64,000 bases of DNA from Cladopsammia gracilis (taxonomy: Eukaryota; Cnidaria; Anthozoa; Scleractinia; Dendrophylliidae): positions 417,728 to 481,727 of the forward strand of contig JAJGOT010000594.1 of NCBI GenBank assembly GCA_022457155.1, written 5' to 3'. This document shows, piece after piece, positions 36,401 to 46,489 of this stretch; the first letter of the stretch is position 1; each line of letters starts with the position of its first letter. The notes beneath the pieces were generated by a model. The model worked only from the letters and a program-made list of their open reading frames with translations, was not told the origin of the DNA and did no database searches. The translations under genes were made by a program, and so were the position numbers.

Positions 36401-39400
36401 GAACAAGTTTTTTTATTTCTTTTATAAAATAAAAACGGTTACAATGAACCTTACGTCACGTGCGTGCAGCCTTTATGTATAGTTTAAAAAACGAGCAGTA
36501 GTGTATTATCAGGTTTAAAAACTCGAGGCGAAGCCGAGAGTTTTTACACCTGATAATACACGTGCTGCGAGTTTTTTGAACGGCTTCAAAAACATTCTTT
36601 CAAAAGCGTGTCCCTTCGGAATTAAAACAATTGCGCTGTTGTGCAAAGAGGAAATTAGCATACAAGAAAAACAAGTAGACTAGACTGATTAGCATACAAC
36701 ACATGTGCCACGTCTTCGACGAAGTGACCATTGCTTCCCGGCTCCTGTCGAAAGTTTTGCGATTTTATAGTTCTGAGAGAAAACATCTACTGAAATATAC
36801 TATACTAAAGTTGTCGGGTACGGTAGATAAAACGGCTGACAATTTTTTTTTCAGAGGTAGAGAACGAGTAGAAATAAGCAGCTTGCATCTGCGAACCAGT
36901 CGCTTACCTGGCAATTTACACGAGGGCGCTGGTGTCATTCAAATAACGGCTCACTTGTTAAACTGTTGGTTGTTTATTTTGTTGAGAAGATTCCAAATAG
37001 AATGGCGAAAGACCAGATTTCGTAAAACAGTACTGCACAAAAATATTTAAGTCACCATTTGTTGCACTAAGAATCCTGAACAATTACTTCCCATATCAGT
37101 AATCTTTATATAAAGATTACGTGTGATCTTAATATAAATATCACGGTCATTTTAAAATCATTCTCATTAAAAATTCAGCGATAATTGCATTGTTTGCCCA
37201 TTCAGCCCCGAACTCCCCTGTGACTGAAATCAAAGCCGCCACCAGGCTTTTCATAATGACCGTAGATTACCAGGTATAAAGGCTCATACACGTGATCGAT
37301 TTGCGTCGTGTGATTGGCTGATATGCTCATGAATTATTAATGAGGTTTTGAACGAGTTATAATGAACTCGGTTTAACCAATCACAGCCAAGCACATTTCC
37401 TTGAGCATTTTATAATACAATTTATTAACTTTTGTTATATAGGTGGAGTTTTTCTCAAAACAACACACATGTTCATTGGTTAATTCATGGTCACATGACA
37501 TCATGACATCGAACAAACAAACTCATTCCCGCCAAACGTCCATGAGCGGGCAACATTTGTGAAAGCGGGGAACATTTTTCATGTCAGAGGGTAACAGTGT
37601 ACAGTAATGCCAACTAGCGCACGTGATCAGACCATGACAAAAGGTGGCACAATAATGATGCAATTGATGTTTACCTCAAGTGCTCGGTGCGTTTTTCAAA
37701 CTGTGTTGTGTTTTTTGTGTTACTATATATATAACAAATCACTTAATGACTGATCCCTCATCAGGAAACAGTGAATTTTGTTTCCCTCGAATCTTGATGT
37801 TTTTCTCGACTTTGTCTAGGGAAACATCAAGATTCGAGGGAAACAAAATTCACCGTTTCCCTCGGGACCAGTCATTAAGTGTTTATTATTTTTAACCCTT
37901 TCAAATAACCCTTAACTCCCAAGAATGCAAAAAATCAAAATTCAAGAAAAATCCCAAATTTCATTTTGTAAAATACTGAAAAACAAATGGTACTGTGCAA
38001 AAGTACTGCCGAAGAGGTTTTATTTGAATGGTCACACCATAGGATTTCATCCACAGACTCAAAAGTTAGAACAAATGGTACATGTACCATGCAAAAGTAC
38101 TGCTGAAGAGGTTTAATTTGAATGGTCACACCATAGGATTTCATCCACAGACTCAAAAGTTTGAACAAATGGTACCATGCAAAAGTACTGATGAAGAGGT
38201 TTCATTTGAATGGTCACACCATAGGATTAATCAACAGACTCAAAAGTTAGAACAAATGGTACCATGTAAAAGTACTGCTGAAGAGGTTTCATTTGAATGG
38301 TCACACCATAGGATTTCATTGATAGATTCAAAAGTTCTAGAACTACATTTATTTACTGCCTGTATTGGAATCTGGCAGTGAAATGCTTGACCTTAGCATT
38401 TATTTAGTCTGTGATTTATAGAGCACTTTAGTATAAATCTACTAGCATTCTATTGTGAATACTGTTCTCTTATTGGCTACGCTATTCACCATCTATCTAT
38501 CTATAAAGTGACTTGCGCGGTTGTCAGTATGGGTTTTGTTATTTGTATCATTATTCAATAAAAATATGAGCCTGTATTGTTGTTTAGTTTTGAATGTCTA
38601 GTAGATTTATAATAAAACAATTAGATTTGCTCTTGATTTATATGTGTGACAGTTGATTCTGGCTTCACCCTCGTCAACTATCATGCAATAGAAATCTCGA
38701 GCTCATAATCTAATTGTTAAATATAAATTAAACCAAAGAATATGAAAATGAGTTTACATTGTATATTTACCATGTAGGAAGTTTATGAACTTGAAGGCAG
38801 ATATCAACTGAATAGAACAGCGTCCACAAGTAGGAACAGATGTATGAAAACATTGTGAATGACTGAAATTTAATAAAAGCAAATCATTATTTTTATTATT
38901 ATTTTAATTTTAAGCTAACACCATTATAAGTAGCTTATATACTTTACTGCCTTTATACATATAAGTTTTTTTTTCTCAAACCAAGCTTCAAAGTGATGGG
39001 TGCGATTTATCTTCAAGTGACAGACCTATACACAATGAGTGTTTATGGTAATTAATAAACATTATTCCCAGCTGTATCAATGATATCTCTTTTATAATCT
39101 ATGAGCCTAAATTGCTCCTCCAGAAATTCAGTGTAGAAGGTTCTCAGAAAACAAAATGGCCACTGTTCTGATTAATCAATTAATTAGTATTGATTATTAT
39201 TCATATAAATATAACATATTACATAATTATTATTTTATTTTTTGCTCGAAGACATAAGCTTGTTCCTTTGTTAAATAAAGTTGTTGTCATTGTTTTTGTA
39301 TATATGATATCAATTTTTGAAACTCAATTGGAGAGTACCTATAAAACAAGCTTATGTCTTCGAGCAAAAACTGAAATAAATAAATGTTATATTGGAATCA

Positions 39401-41309
39401 TTGATTGGTTATGCCGGCATCTGTTCTAAAGTATATCTACTGTGAATCCTCTATTAAGGCCCTCAGGGGGCTTATTTATTTCAAGTGCGTTAAGGGGGGG
39501 GGGGGGGGGGGTTAATGGAAGGGGGGACTTAAAAGAATTAGCAAAACATGATGTCATCAAAGCTTCCTGCTCGTGGATAAACCATACAGTTAAACCTTTA
39601 CTAATAAACACCTCCCGTAGGCAGACACCTCCCATAAGCTTATGGGAGGGTCCACTGTACTTTGAATGACAAATGAAGTACTGCATGTATACACTCATAA
39701 TTATACATGTAACCGTAATTACGATTTTATTTTAGTACAAGTATTTTAGTACAGTCAACTCCCGCCTTGCGGACACCTCGCTATTACGGACAGCACCTAC
39801 ATCCCTGGCTTAAAAGAGAGAGGGGCTCAATAAATTTCTTGCTCCAAAAAGGGGGGCCCTCATTTGAGAGGGGGGGGGGCTTAATTTATGGTAAATGAAT
39901 TATTGCTGCTAATTTCTATCAATACCTCGATAGGCATACCAAGTTTTACGTAATTTTGGAGGTGTGGTTTCACATGCTCATCACTTTTGTGTTTCTCAGC
40001 AGGCTCCAATTTGAGAAACAATATGGACATAGAAATCGCACCTGGAAACAAATTTTAAATACTCTTAATAAGTCAAGGGGTAATACTTTGGGATCCCTAC
40101 TTATTTAGACCATGTTGCTTGCAGAATTATTTTTACCCTCTAAAAGGGCAACTTGAACTTGAATTGAAGGGGCATATAATGTGGAAACTTACAGAAAATA
40201 TTCATAACTCCCCCATGGAAAGTTATTGGAAATTCCAAGGGGGGAAGGGCGGGGGGGGGGATGTCTCAAAAGCCAAACCAAAAGGGGTAAAAAGATTATT
40301 TACGCCCTATACAATATGTGCTACTGCTAATATAACCATCCTGACTGGGATATTCTAGAATACCTGGCCACTTAAAATATTTGTCTTAGCGCTTTGATCA
40401 TGATGAAAACGAGACAAATAGGTTCAAGGGCAATGATTAAAGGCCGGCACACACTAGGGAACATGTTGCGGGAACATAAAGCGGGGACAAGCCCCTTTGT
40501 GTGCACAGCATAGGTGCATGTTGCAGGGACAGTATGAAAGCTGGTGCACACAAAGCGGATTGTGGTATAAAAATTATAGAAATCACTGAGGGCGCATGCC
40601 GCATGCTACTGAAGTCTCATGGGATAATCAATGGCGCGTTTTTATTGGTTCATTTCTATTTTGGACAGTTTGCAAGAGCAGTGCACACGATGCGACATTG
40701 AAATGGGGGTCATTTTGTCCCCGCTTCATGACGCACGAATTCAAACCAGCTGAATTTCATGCAACATGTTGCGGGGACAAAATTGTGTCCCCGCAACAGA
40801 ACTTTTTTGCAAAAACGGGGATGTCACACGAGGAAATCTGTCGCTGCATCATGTCCCCGCTTCATGTCCCCGCAACATGTCCCCTTGTGTGTGCCGGCCT
40901 TAATACAGGACACAACAAAGTGATAGCGTAATAAATCTACCGTTTTATACATGTTAGCTTATATTTCACAACAATTATTTGAAATGAGCAAGCGATTGGT
41001 TTAAATTGGATATCTAATAATAAAAACTAATCTGACTGGGCAGTAAGAACTTAATTAAATCTAGATCTTACCTACACATGTGAACAAATCTGCCAGAGCA
41101 AGTGAAAACACTATGTGTGGGGTTGAAGACGGGACTCTTCTAGATTCCGTTCCACGCATTCTTTTGGACCAGTTGACAAGTTGAACAATGGCTCCAAAAG
41201 AAGATATCGTTGCAGTAGTGATGCACACACTGCTGAAAGTTACCCGTTGAGACATATCAATCTCGCTTTTCTTTATACAATAAATCGAGCTTCCTCTAAG
41301 GAACGCCAT
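30497..41309 (-). CDS. GPR143: GPR143 (OA1)-like G-protein-coupled receptor, 378 aa, eight exons
   Basis: Exons on -: 41309-41072, 40041-39950, 38862-38771, 36187-36101, 34552-34446, 33391-33286, 32265-32160 and 30805-30497. All junctions are GT-AG and phases agree (1,0,2,2,1,2,0), giving 1137 nt with TAG. Seven hydrophobic segments are visible: VTFSSVCITTATISSFGAI, IVFSLALADLFTCVG, SYICSYLWTLFYSVDICL, MTWPLAALLVACVQYTVF, a TM5 with HYSVCYIPLFLVMV, a TM6 with FCLIVFVFVLCWLPN, and a TM7 with ASINPLQGFLNCLVYG. Vertebrate GPR143 shares YH-M-W-LA-LL, the HY---Y-PL-LV block, a Y/F-T-ER motif before TM6, CWL-N-I and NP-QGFL. In vertebrates GPR143 is an L-DOPA-responsive receptor of melanosomes and endolysosomes; its role in cnidarians is unknown. 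The start is the first ATG of exon 1 (AACATGG context). Exon 2 uses a GTAAAA donor, because a nearby GTATGC donor would break the frame. Confidence 0.88.
31080..31165 (+). mobile_element. SINE body fragment
   Basis: gctgggagtaacctgg-aatggactaacatcc and ccatccaggggggagtag match the middle of the SINEs at 22468 and 56219. It lies in the last intron of the receptor gene. Confidence 0.7.
31699..32132 (+). repeat. Interspersed repeat of about 450 bp, copy 2, with long hairpin
   Basis: Same family as 18893 and 37440. Its right end is a hairpin: about 31987-32049 pairs with about 32065-32132, sharing cacttaatgactg-tccctcgg, gaaacagtgaattttgtttc and atctcgatgtttccc. The right end stops 28 bp before receptor exon 7 (32160). 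Confidence 0.85.
32769..32983. mobile_element. Second copy of the TTAACCCTTTAAGCCCTAA MITE
   Basis: Collinear with 17747-17964 (shared ttaaattctcatttct, gtggggagaaattgtttgga and gaaatttgatgctgatcac). The left terminus is degraded; the right end is cttagggcttaaagggttaa. Confidence 0.9.
33425..33540 (+). mobile_element. Fragment of the AGAGCGG-family MITE
   Basis: gtgtcgtaaaaccaaaacca, agtaattactctg and caatgaaccaatcagaa match 8580-8660. The right half is missing. Confidence 0.75.
33582..33834. mobile_element. 253-bp palindromic MITE with AATT duplication, copy 1
   Basis: Ends gaaggggtgagtggaataa and its inverse complement ttccactcaccccttc, flanked by AATT on each side (33578-33581 and 33835-33838). 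Both halves are roughly inverse to each other (agattctccttccagtt and aactggaaggagaagct). A 279-bp relative is at 35352-35630. Confidence 0.9.
34926..34962. repeat. T-run then G-run
   Basis: About 17 T followed by about 16 G in the intron upstream of the TM5 exon. Confidence 0.9.
34998..35346. mobile_element. Palindromic element with a tRNA-like head in both arms
   Basis: The left arm (about 34998-35140) is the inverse complement of the right arm (about 35185-35330). Both contain gtctccagtagctcagt (A-box-like) and gagcatctgactagagtgtg (an anticodon-arm-like stretch). The right copy continues into gggttcaat (B-box-like). It may be two head-to-head SINEs or a MITE with tRNA-like ends. Confidence 0.75.
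35352..35630. mobile_element. 279-bp palindromic MITE with AATT duplication, copy 2
   Basis: The 31-bp termini differ at one position (gacggggtgagtgg versus gaaggggtgagtgg). AATT flanks both ends (35348-35351 and 35631-35634). Removing it joins gggttcaatt to cccatctggg and restores a tRNA-like B-box region, so it inserted into the neighbouring element. Confidence 0.9.
36252..36394. mobile_element. Snapback element, arms about 60 bp
   Basis: ggaatttttaagaacac and cgagagaagtgc on the left pair with gcacttctcgagtg and ttcttaaaaattcc on the right. Outer words ttattgagtt and aactcaacaatg also pair. The centre is agccaaaggcaa. It lies between receptor exons 4 and 3. Confidence 0.8.
36487..36580. 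mobile_element. Snapback element with GAGGCGAAGCCGAG centre
   Basis: gtgtattatcaggt and aaaaactcg on the left pair with cgagagtttttacacctg and ataatacac on the right. Confidence 0.8.
37440..37893 (+). repeat. Interspersed repeat of about 450 bp, copy 3, with hairpin
   Basis: Collinear with 31699-32132. The terminal hairpin is at about 37739-37882 (cttaatgactgatccctc and ggaccagtcattaag). It lies between receptor exons 4 and 3. Confidence 0.85.
37975..38335 (+). repeat. Satellite array, CATAGG subfamily, unit about 87-97 bp
   Basis: Four units with gaatggtcacaccataggat, gactcaaaagtt and gtaccatg-aaaagtactg. Shorter units than the 16.6-kb and 22.1-kb arrays. Open frames on both strands here are repeat artefacts. 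Confidence 0.9.
39239..39370. mobile_element. 132-bp element with perfect 26-bp inverted ends
   Basis: 39239-39264 (tttttgctcgaagacataag plus 6 more bases) is the exact inverse complement of 39345-39370. It lies between receptor exons 3 and 2. The absence of any mismatch suggests a recent insertion. Confidence 0.85.
39494..39511. repeat. Poly(G) run
   Basis: About 18 consecutive G in an intron of the receptor gene; shorter G runs follow near 39870 and 40250. Confidence 0.9.
40441..40900. mobile_element. 460-bp MITE, PIF/Harbinger-like, TAA duplication
   Basis: Left end aggccggcacacac and right end gtgtgtgccggcct, flanked by TAA at 40438-40440 and 40901-40903. Internal words ggggacaag and catgttgcgggga recur in both orientations. 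It lies in intron 1 of the receptor gene. The 3-bp TWA duplication suggests PIF/Harbinger. Confidence 0.8.
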
Positions 41310-41365
41310 GTTGTCGATGCTTTGCCCCACCGGGACCCGGTGCGGTCGGAAAACGAAAAAACGAT

Positions 41366-41373
41366 TCACGTGA
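41366..41373. promoter_or_regulatory. TCACGTGA palindrome (MITF/TFE-type E-box) upstream of the GPR143-like gene
   Basis: A perfect 8-bp palindrome 57 bp upstream of the receptor ATG. It matches the core bound by MITF/TFEB bHLH-Zip factors, which control vertebrate GPR143 and lysosomal genes. Function here is an inference from motif and position. Confidence 0.45.
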
Positions 41374-41449
41374 TCACGCCTGAGTGTGATCTTTCTAGAA
41401 ATTGAGACAGTTATTTTGCTTAGTTTTCTTCAAAAAGTAAGCAAGGGAA

Positions 41450-41895
41450 ATGATTTCTCGCATGTATTCATCTTTGCGATATTTCTATTGGGGCATTTGC
41501 GACAGAATTCAATCAAAAATGTATTTTCTGCGCTGTCGCAAACAGTTTGAAAGGTCTGCGAGATTATTTAGTCTGGGTGGCAGGCGTATTAAAATGAGAA
41601 AGGGGGAAGGAGCGCGACAAAGGAGAGGGGAGTTCCCTGTTCACCGACGCATGCTACGCAGGCTAAGTTTATTTCGCTCAAGTGTTCCCAGTCAAACACT
41701 TGAACCTAAAGGGTTAGACAGACGCCTCGAAATTTAATATTCATGTAAAGTTTAGCGTCCTTTTTTATCGTTTCATCATGTCATATGTTATTTCATATCT
41801 TTCGCTTGTTTTAATTTAAATTTGTAACGTTTTTCCTTTTAGTACGGTTATACCCTGACGAAGAACCGCCGTGCTGTTCGAAATTAATCGGTTAA
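41450..41895. other. Intergenic, probable retroelement remnant
   Basis: A basic ORF at 41450-41737 has no recognisable family. The segment around 41640-41680 (gctaagtttatttcgc) recurs near 57477, and about 41840-41900 (accctgacgaagaaccgccg) looks like PLE-type terminal sequence. I do not call a gene. Confidence 0.4.
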
Positions 41896-41910
41896 TATAT
41901 ATACCTGGAT

Positions 41911-42152
41911 TTTTGAAAAGGTGGTCAACGAAAATTACAGCAATTTCACTATAACTAGCCCAAACAAGGGTTTTTAATGTTTGTATGACCCCAAATCAGC
42001 CCGAAAATCACAGTCTTTTTTTCTCTCGCCCACGCAATCTTTCCCATCTTCCCTCTCTTCTCTGTGATTTTCGGGCTGATTGGGGTCATAAAAACCCTTG
42101 TTTGGGCTAGTTGTAGTGAAATTGCTGTAATTTTCGTTGACCACCTTTTCAA
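41911..42152. mobile_element. Inverted repeat, arms about 100 bp
   Basis: 41911-42013 pairs with about 42062-42152: shared gaaaaggtggtcaacgaaaa, gctgtaattttcg, and cccgaaaatcacag, with small indels. About 48 bp lies between. It abuts the PLE-like terminal sequence. Confidence 0.85.
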
Positions 42153-42158
42153 AAATTC

Positions 42159-42890
42159 ATATATACAATTATGTATACAATGTGCCCTCCCGGTTGTCAG
42201 TACCATAATGGCTTTATGGCAACTTCTGAACTTGGGCACAGGATGTACGGTTACACATTGTTGCTTTGCATTGTGGAGTGTCACGAGAGTGCTCAAACTG
42301 CAAGCAGTGAGCGAAGCAACAGGGCAATAGGGAACACCTCTTACGAGGCTCTCCACCCAATCCAGACAGTGCTCAAACTGTATGAACTATACGATCAGCC
42401 TTTCATTTCATTTGTTTCGAGTCAGTTGATTATCCAGCCAATTTCAGGAAACAAGGAGTAGGATTCACAAATGTGAAATGCTTTACGTTTTCGTTTTCTC
42501 TCTGTGCCTGACTTTTTTAAGGCGCGGGCGGGACTCAGAACCAAAATTTGTATGAAATTTTAAGAGGTTTAAAGAAGGGGAAAAAGAAGAAAATGACTGA
42601 GTTTTGGAACACCAACAGACAGTTGATACCCGCATAAGAGCACCACAGGTTGCTAGTGGACAACTTTGGTGTCCATCTATTTAATTCTTAACTACAAATT
42701 CTAATTTTAAACTTCATTAAATTTTCAATATTTCTTATTTCTCTAAATTGTACAAATCCTTTGAGAAAAAATACTTCCTCCCAAACATACCCAAAAATCA
42801 CCCAAAAATTTACAAAATACCCCATAACATATATTTATGAGATGAGCATATAGTTTTCGGATTGTTTGAAACGTGAACGAGATATTTTCA
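42159..42890. other. Intergenic, no gene seen
   Basis: Includes a segment (about 42463-42520, gaaatgctttacgttttcgt) that recurs at about 57530 beside the large PLE copy, so part of it is probably PLE-derived. Confidence 0.4.
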
Positions 42891-42894
42891 ATGC

Positions 42895-45592
42895 CTGGAA
42901 TCTGTCATATTATCTAATGATCTCCTTTGTCTAACTGGCGATTTTAACATCCATGTTGATGATCACGATGATCCAGCTGCTTGTCGTTTCTTAGATCTAC
43001 TGGAGTCAATGTCTTTAACTCAACATGTGGCAGAACCAACGCATGAACATGGCCATATATTAGATCTGGTAATTACCCGGAAGTCTGATAACTTTATTTG
43101 TGGCCGACCCGCGCCGGATATCTTATTTTCGGACCATTCAGCACTACTATTTAAATTGAAAACAGCTCAACCACCTCTCAAAGTTGGCCGTGTCTCATTT
43201 AGGAAGTTGCGATCAATTGATAAGGTTGCATTTATGGATGAAATTTGTAAAAGCGAACATTCCCAAATGGATACTGATGATCCGGATAAGCTTGCTGCCT
43301 TATTTGATAATACATTGCGTTCCCTGCTGGATCGTCACGCTCCAGTTAAGTATAAGAATACTACTATACGATCATGTGTTCCATGGATGAATGACGAAAT
43401 TATATTGGCTAAACGACAAAGAAAGAAAGCTGAAAGGAAATGGAGAGCTTCTAAAGCACACGTAGATTTATTGTCTTACCGTACTATGAGAAATCGTGTG
43501 ACTTTTCTGAGTAACAAGGCTCGTAGCGACTATTATACTAACTTTATAACTGAGAACAGCACAGACCAGAGGAGGTTATTTAAAGCAAGCAAGTCCCTGC
43601 TAAATTTATCGAAAGGTTCTGGCCTTCCACTATCTACTAATGATTATCATTTGGCTAATGATTTTGGGAAATTTTTCGCCCAAAAAATTGCTGATATCAG
43701 GTCTGTTATTACAAACCAGATCTGCCTTCCTGTCACTATCAACGCCATTAGTACTGTGACTGCTTCTTGTTTTTCAGAATTTAATGTGTTGTCCGAATCA
43801 GAGGTGTTTGATCTAATCAAAGATTCGTCTAAGAAGTCTTGTCCTCTTGATCCTATGCCAACCAAACTTCTTAACGAGTGCGTCGATGTGCTATTGCCTC
43901 CGATCACCAAAATAATTAATTTATCGCTTGATATTGGTTATTTTCCGCGCACCTGGAAGTGTGCTTTGGTGCGGCCGCTGCTGAAAAAGGATGGACTACC
44001 CCCTGTCTTTAAGAACTTTAGACCAGTGAGTAATTTGGCATTTATCTCAAAGCTAGTCGAGACTGTTGCTGCTAAGCAACTACAACATTATTTACATTGT
44101 AATAATCTGTTCCCAGTGTTCCAATCAGCTTATCGACAGAACCACAGCACAGAAACTGCACTGCTTAAAGTAATGAATGACATTCTCTTGAACATGAATA
44201 ATCAACGTGTTACTTTGCTAATTCTACTCGACTTGAGTGCTGCCTTTGATACAGTTAATCACGACATCATGCTACGTCGACTTCAGTACTCTTTTGGTAT
44301 ACAGGGAAAAGCTCTCTCTTGGTTTGCATCCTATTTGTCTGGAAGAACGCAGCGGATAATGATTAACGAGTCACTATCTAAACCTTTTAAATTAGAATGC
44401 GGCGTGCCTCAAGGTTCCTGTCTTGGTCCGCTATTGTTCACGTTGTACACTAGTGAGCTTTTTGAGATAATTAAATATCATTTGCCAATGATTCACTGTT
44501 ACGCTGATGATTCACAGGTCTACATCTCGTTCAGTCCGAACGATAGAGCTGAACAACTTGCTGTGGTGAGGAATATGGAAGACTGCATCAGAGACATTCG
44601 TTTTTGGATGTTGAATAATGATCTTAAATTTAACGATGACAAGACTGAATTCCTCATCATTGGTACATCACAACAGTTGAAAAAGCTGGATAACATCAGT
44701 ATACGTGTGGGTGATTCAGATATCCATCCTGTGCCACTCGCGAGAAATCTTGGTTGTTGGTTTGATTCTAGGTTGTCTATGGTGTCACATATCACAAAAA
44801 TCTGTGCCTCTTCATTTTATTATATTTATAATATTCGTCGAATTAGAAAGTATCTTTCACGGCATTCAACTGAAACACTTGTTCATGCTTTTATAACAAG
44901 TCGCCTAGACTATTGCAATGGACTTTTATATGGACTACCAGACTGCTTGCTAAATAAACTGCAACGAGTACAGAATGATTGCGCCAGACTGATTTTTAGA
45001 GAACAGAAATTTTGTCATGTAACGCCTCTTATTTATGAATTACATTGGTTAACGGTTAGATACAGAATTGAGTTTAAAATACTGTTAATTACTTTTAAGA
45101 TTCTTAATTTTTTAGCGCCTATTTATTTATCGTCTCTTATCTCCCTTAGGCTCCCATCTAAATATAATCTAAGGAATTCAAGTAATAAACTTTTACTTAG
45201 TTATCCGCGTTTTAAATCAAAAGCTACACTAGGTGACCGTTCTTTTACCTCTGCTGCACCGAAACTGTGGAATGCTTTACCATTTGACATAAGAAGCGCC
45301 AGCACAGTTAGTATTTTTAAATCCAAGCTAAAAACTCACCTTTTCCGTCGTGCATTTTTATCATAGTGTTTTTATTATTGTGAGTTTACTTTTAATTGTA
45401 ATTTTAGCTTTTAAATTATTGTAAGTCTATTTTTTTTATTGTTATTTTAGCTTTTTAAATCATTGTAAGTTTACTCCTAATTGGAATTTTAGCTTTTTAG
45501 CCTTTTCTGTTTTTAATCTTGTTATGCGCATTTGAACATTTTATGGAATTTGCGCACTATAAATGATATTATTATTATTATTATTATTATTA
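42895..45592 (+). mobile_element. LINE of the CR1/L2 group, 5'-truncated, RT frame intact
   Basis: One open frame runs from about 42901 to 45366. It starts inside the apurinic-type endonuclease (LTGDFNIHVDD, ILDLVITR, SDHSALLF). The reverse transcriptase follows: FRPVSNLAFISKLVE, FQSAYRQNHSTETALL, LLDLSAAFDTVNHD, GVPQGSCLGPLLFTLY and the catalytic YADDS (about 44500-44514). Then come thumb and C-terminal parts (LARNLGCWFDSRLSM, PKLWNALPFDIR). The 3' UTR ends in tttgcgcactataaatga and an (ATT)n tail at about 45566-45592, typical of L2-type elements. The N-terminal half of the endonuclease and ORF1 are absent, so it cannot move by itself. The absence of any stop in about 820 codons suggests a recent insertion. 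Confidence 0.95.
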
Positions 45593-46287
45593 ATGATAAG
45601 TGGCAGATAAATGGCATCATGTGGAGTCCCGCCTTTAATCTGTGTTCTGGGTTTTGCGTTCCATCGAAACATCCTTCACTATACGTACTGAATCTGTTTT
45701 TGAAAGCTACGGGCTCACCATGTAATCACAACAAAATTTAAGTCCAGCAACCGGGCTGAAATTCGCCAAGTAAGAAAGGAAGAAAAACACTCAAGAAATA
45801 TTATAATAATGACTTATTAAAAGTCCAATTATTCCGCTCCACCCACGAATAATTAAATTCTTTCAATCGACTTTTAGTTTCTTGCCAACGAGTTTTAATT
45901 ATTTAATTTCCTCAGTTTACGATGATATTTGTGATTTTTTTCAGAGGCCACGTTTAGTTATTAAGCCTCTGAGCCCGAAATTTTATTTCAATTGGCTTAG
46001 GAAAAATTAGCAATTGAGGCTATTTTAGGGGGTGACTGTCCATGTTCTCACTTCTGTGATTTCGTGATATTAGGGAAACATGCAAACATTAAAGCCATAT
46101 TTGACGTCTCTGAGCCGAAAATTTTATTTCATATGACAAAATCCTTCCTTTTCACGTCAGGTTTTAAATATTTACTTTTGGTGACATGGACAAGTCACAA
46201 AACGAAACTGATTTGAATATACTGATTAGCTGCCAACGTGCACTGTTTAATGCACGATTTTCGCTAAATCGGCTCTTCAAACCACTC
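45593..46287. other. Intergenic, no gene seen
   Basis: AT-rich, no ORF or repeat I can name. Confidence 0.4.
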
Positions 46288-46463
46288 TGGCCGTGTTTTC
46301 ACGAGCGAGCAAACCAGGTCGCTTAAGCTTGTCGGCAATTAAACAACAAAGAAGGGCATTGTATTGTCGTTCTTTTGTGTTCTAATTTTCTATTGTCTTA
46401 ACAAAAGAAAATATATCTACAGGAATGTTAAGCGAGAAAAACCGCCTCGTGAAAACACAGCCT
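46288..46463. mobile_element. MITE of about 176 bp with GTGTTTTCACGAG termini
   Basis: ggccgtgttttcacgag and ctcgtgaaaacacagcc are inverse complements with one mismatch. Confidence 0.65.
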
Positions 46464-46489
46464 CTGTCTGCTTTCCTGGAGACTTCCCA

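Noticed and set aside
36703..37050. 115-codon + strand ORF in a receptor intron
   Set aside because: No recognisable domain, and flanked by snapback repeats; insufficient support.
37935..38381. ORFs on both strands near 38 kb
   Set aside because: Produced by the satellite unit, not by a gene.
41450..41737. 95-codon basic ORF
   Set aside because: No family; lies in sequence that recurs near a PLE, so likely repeat-derived.
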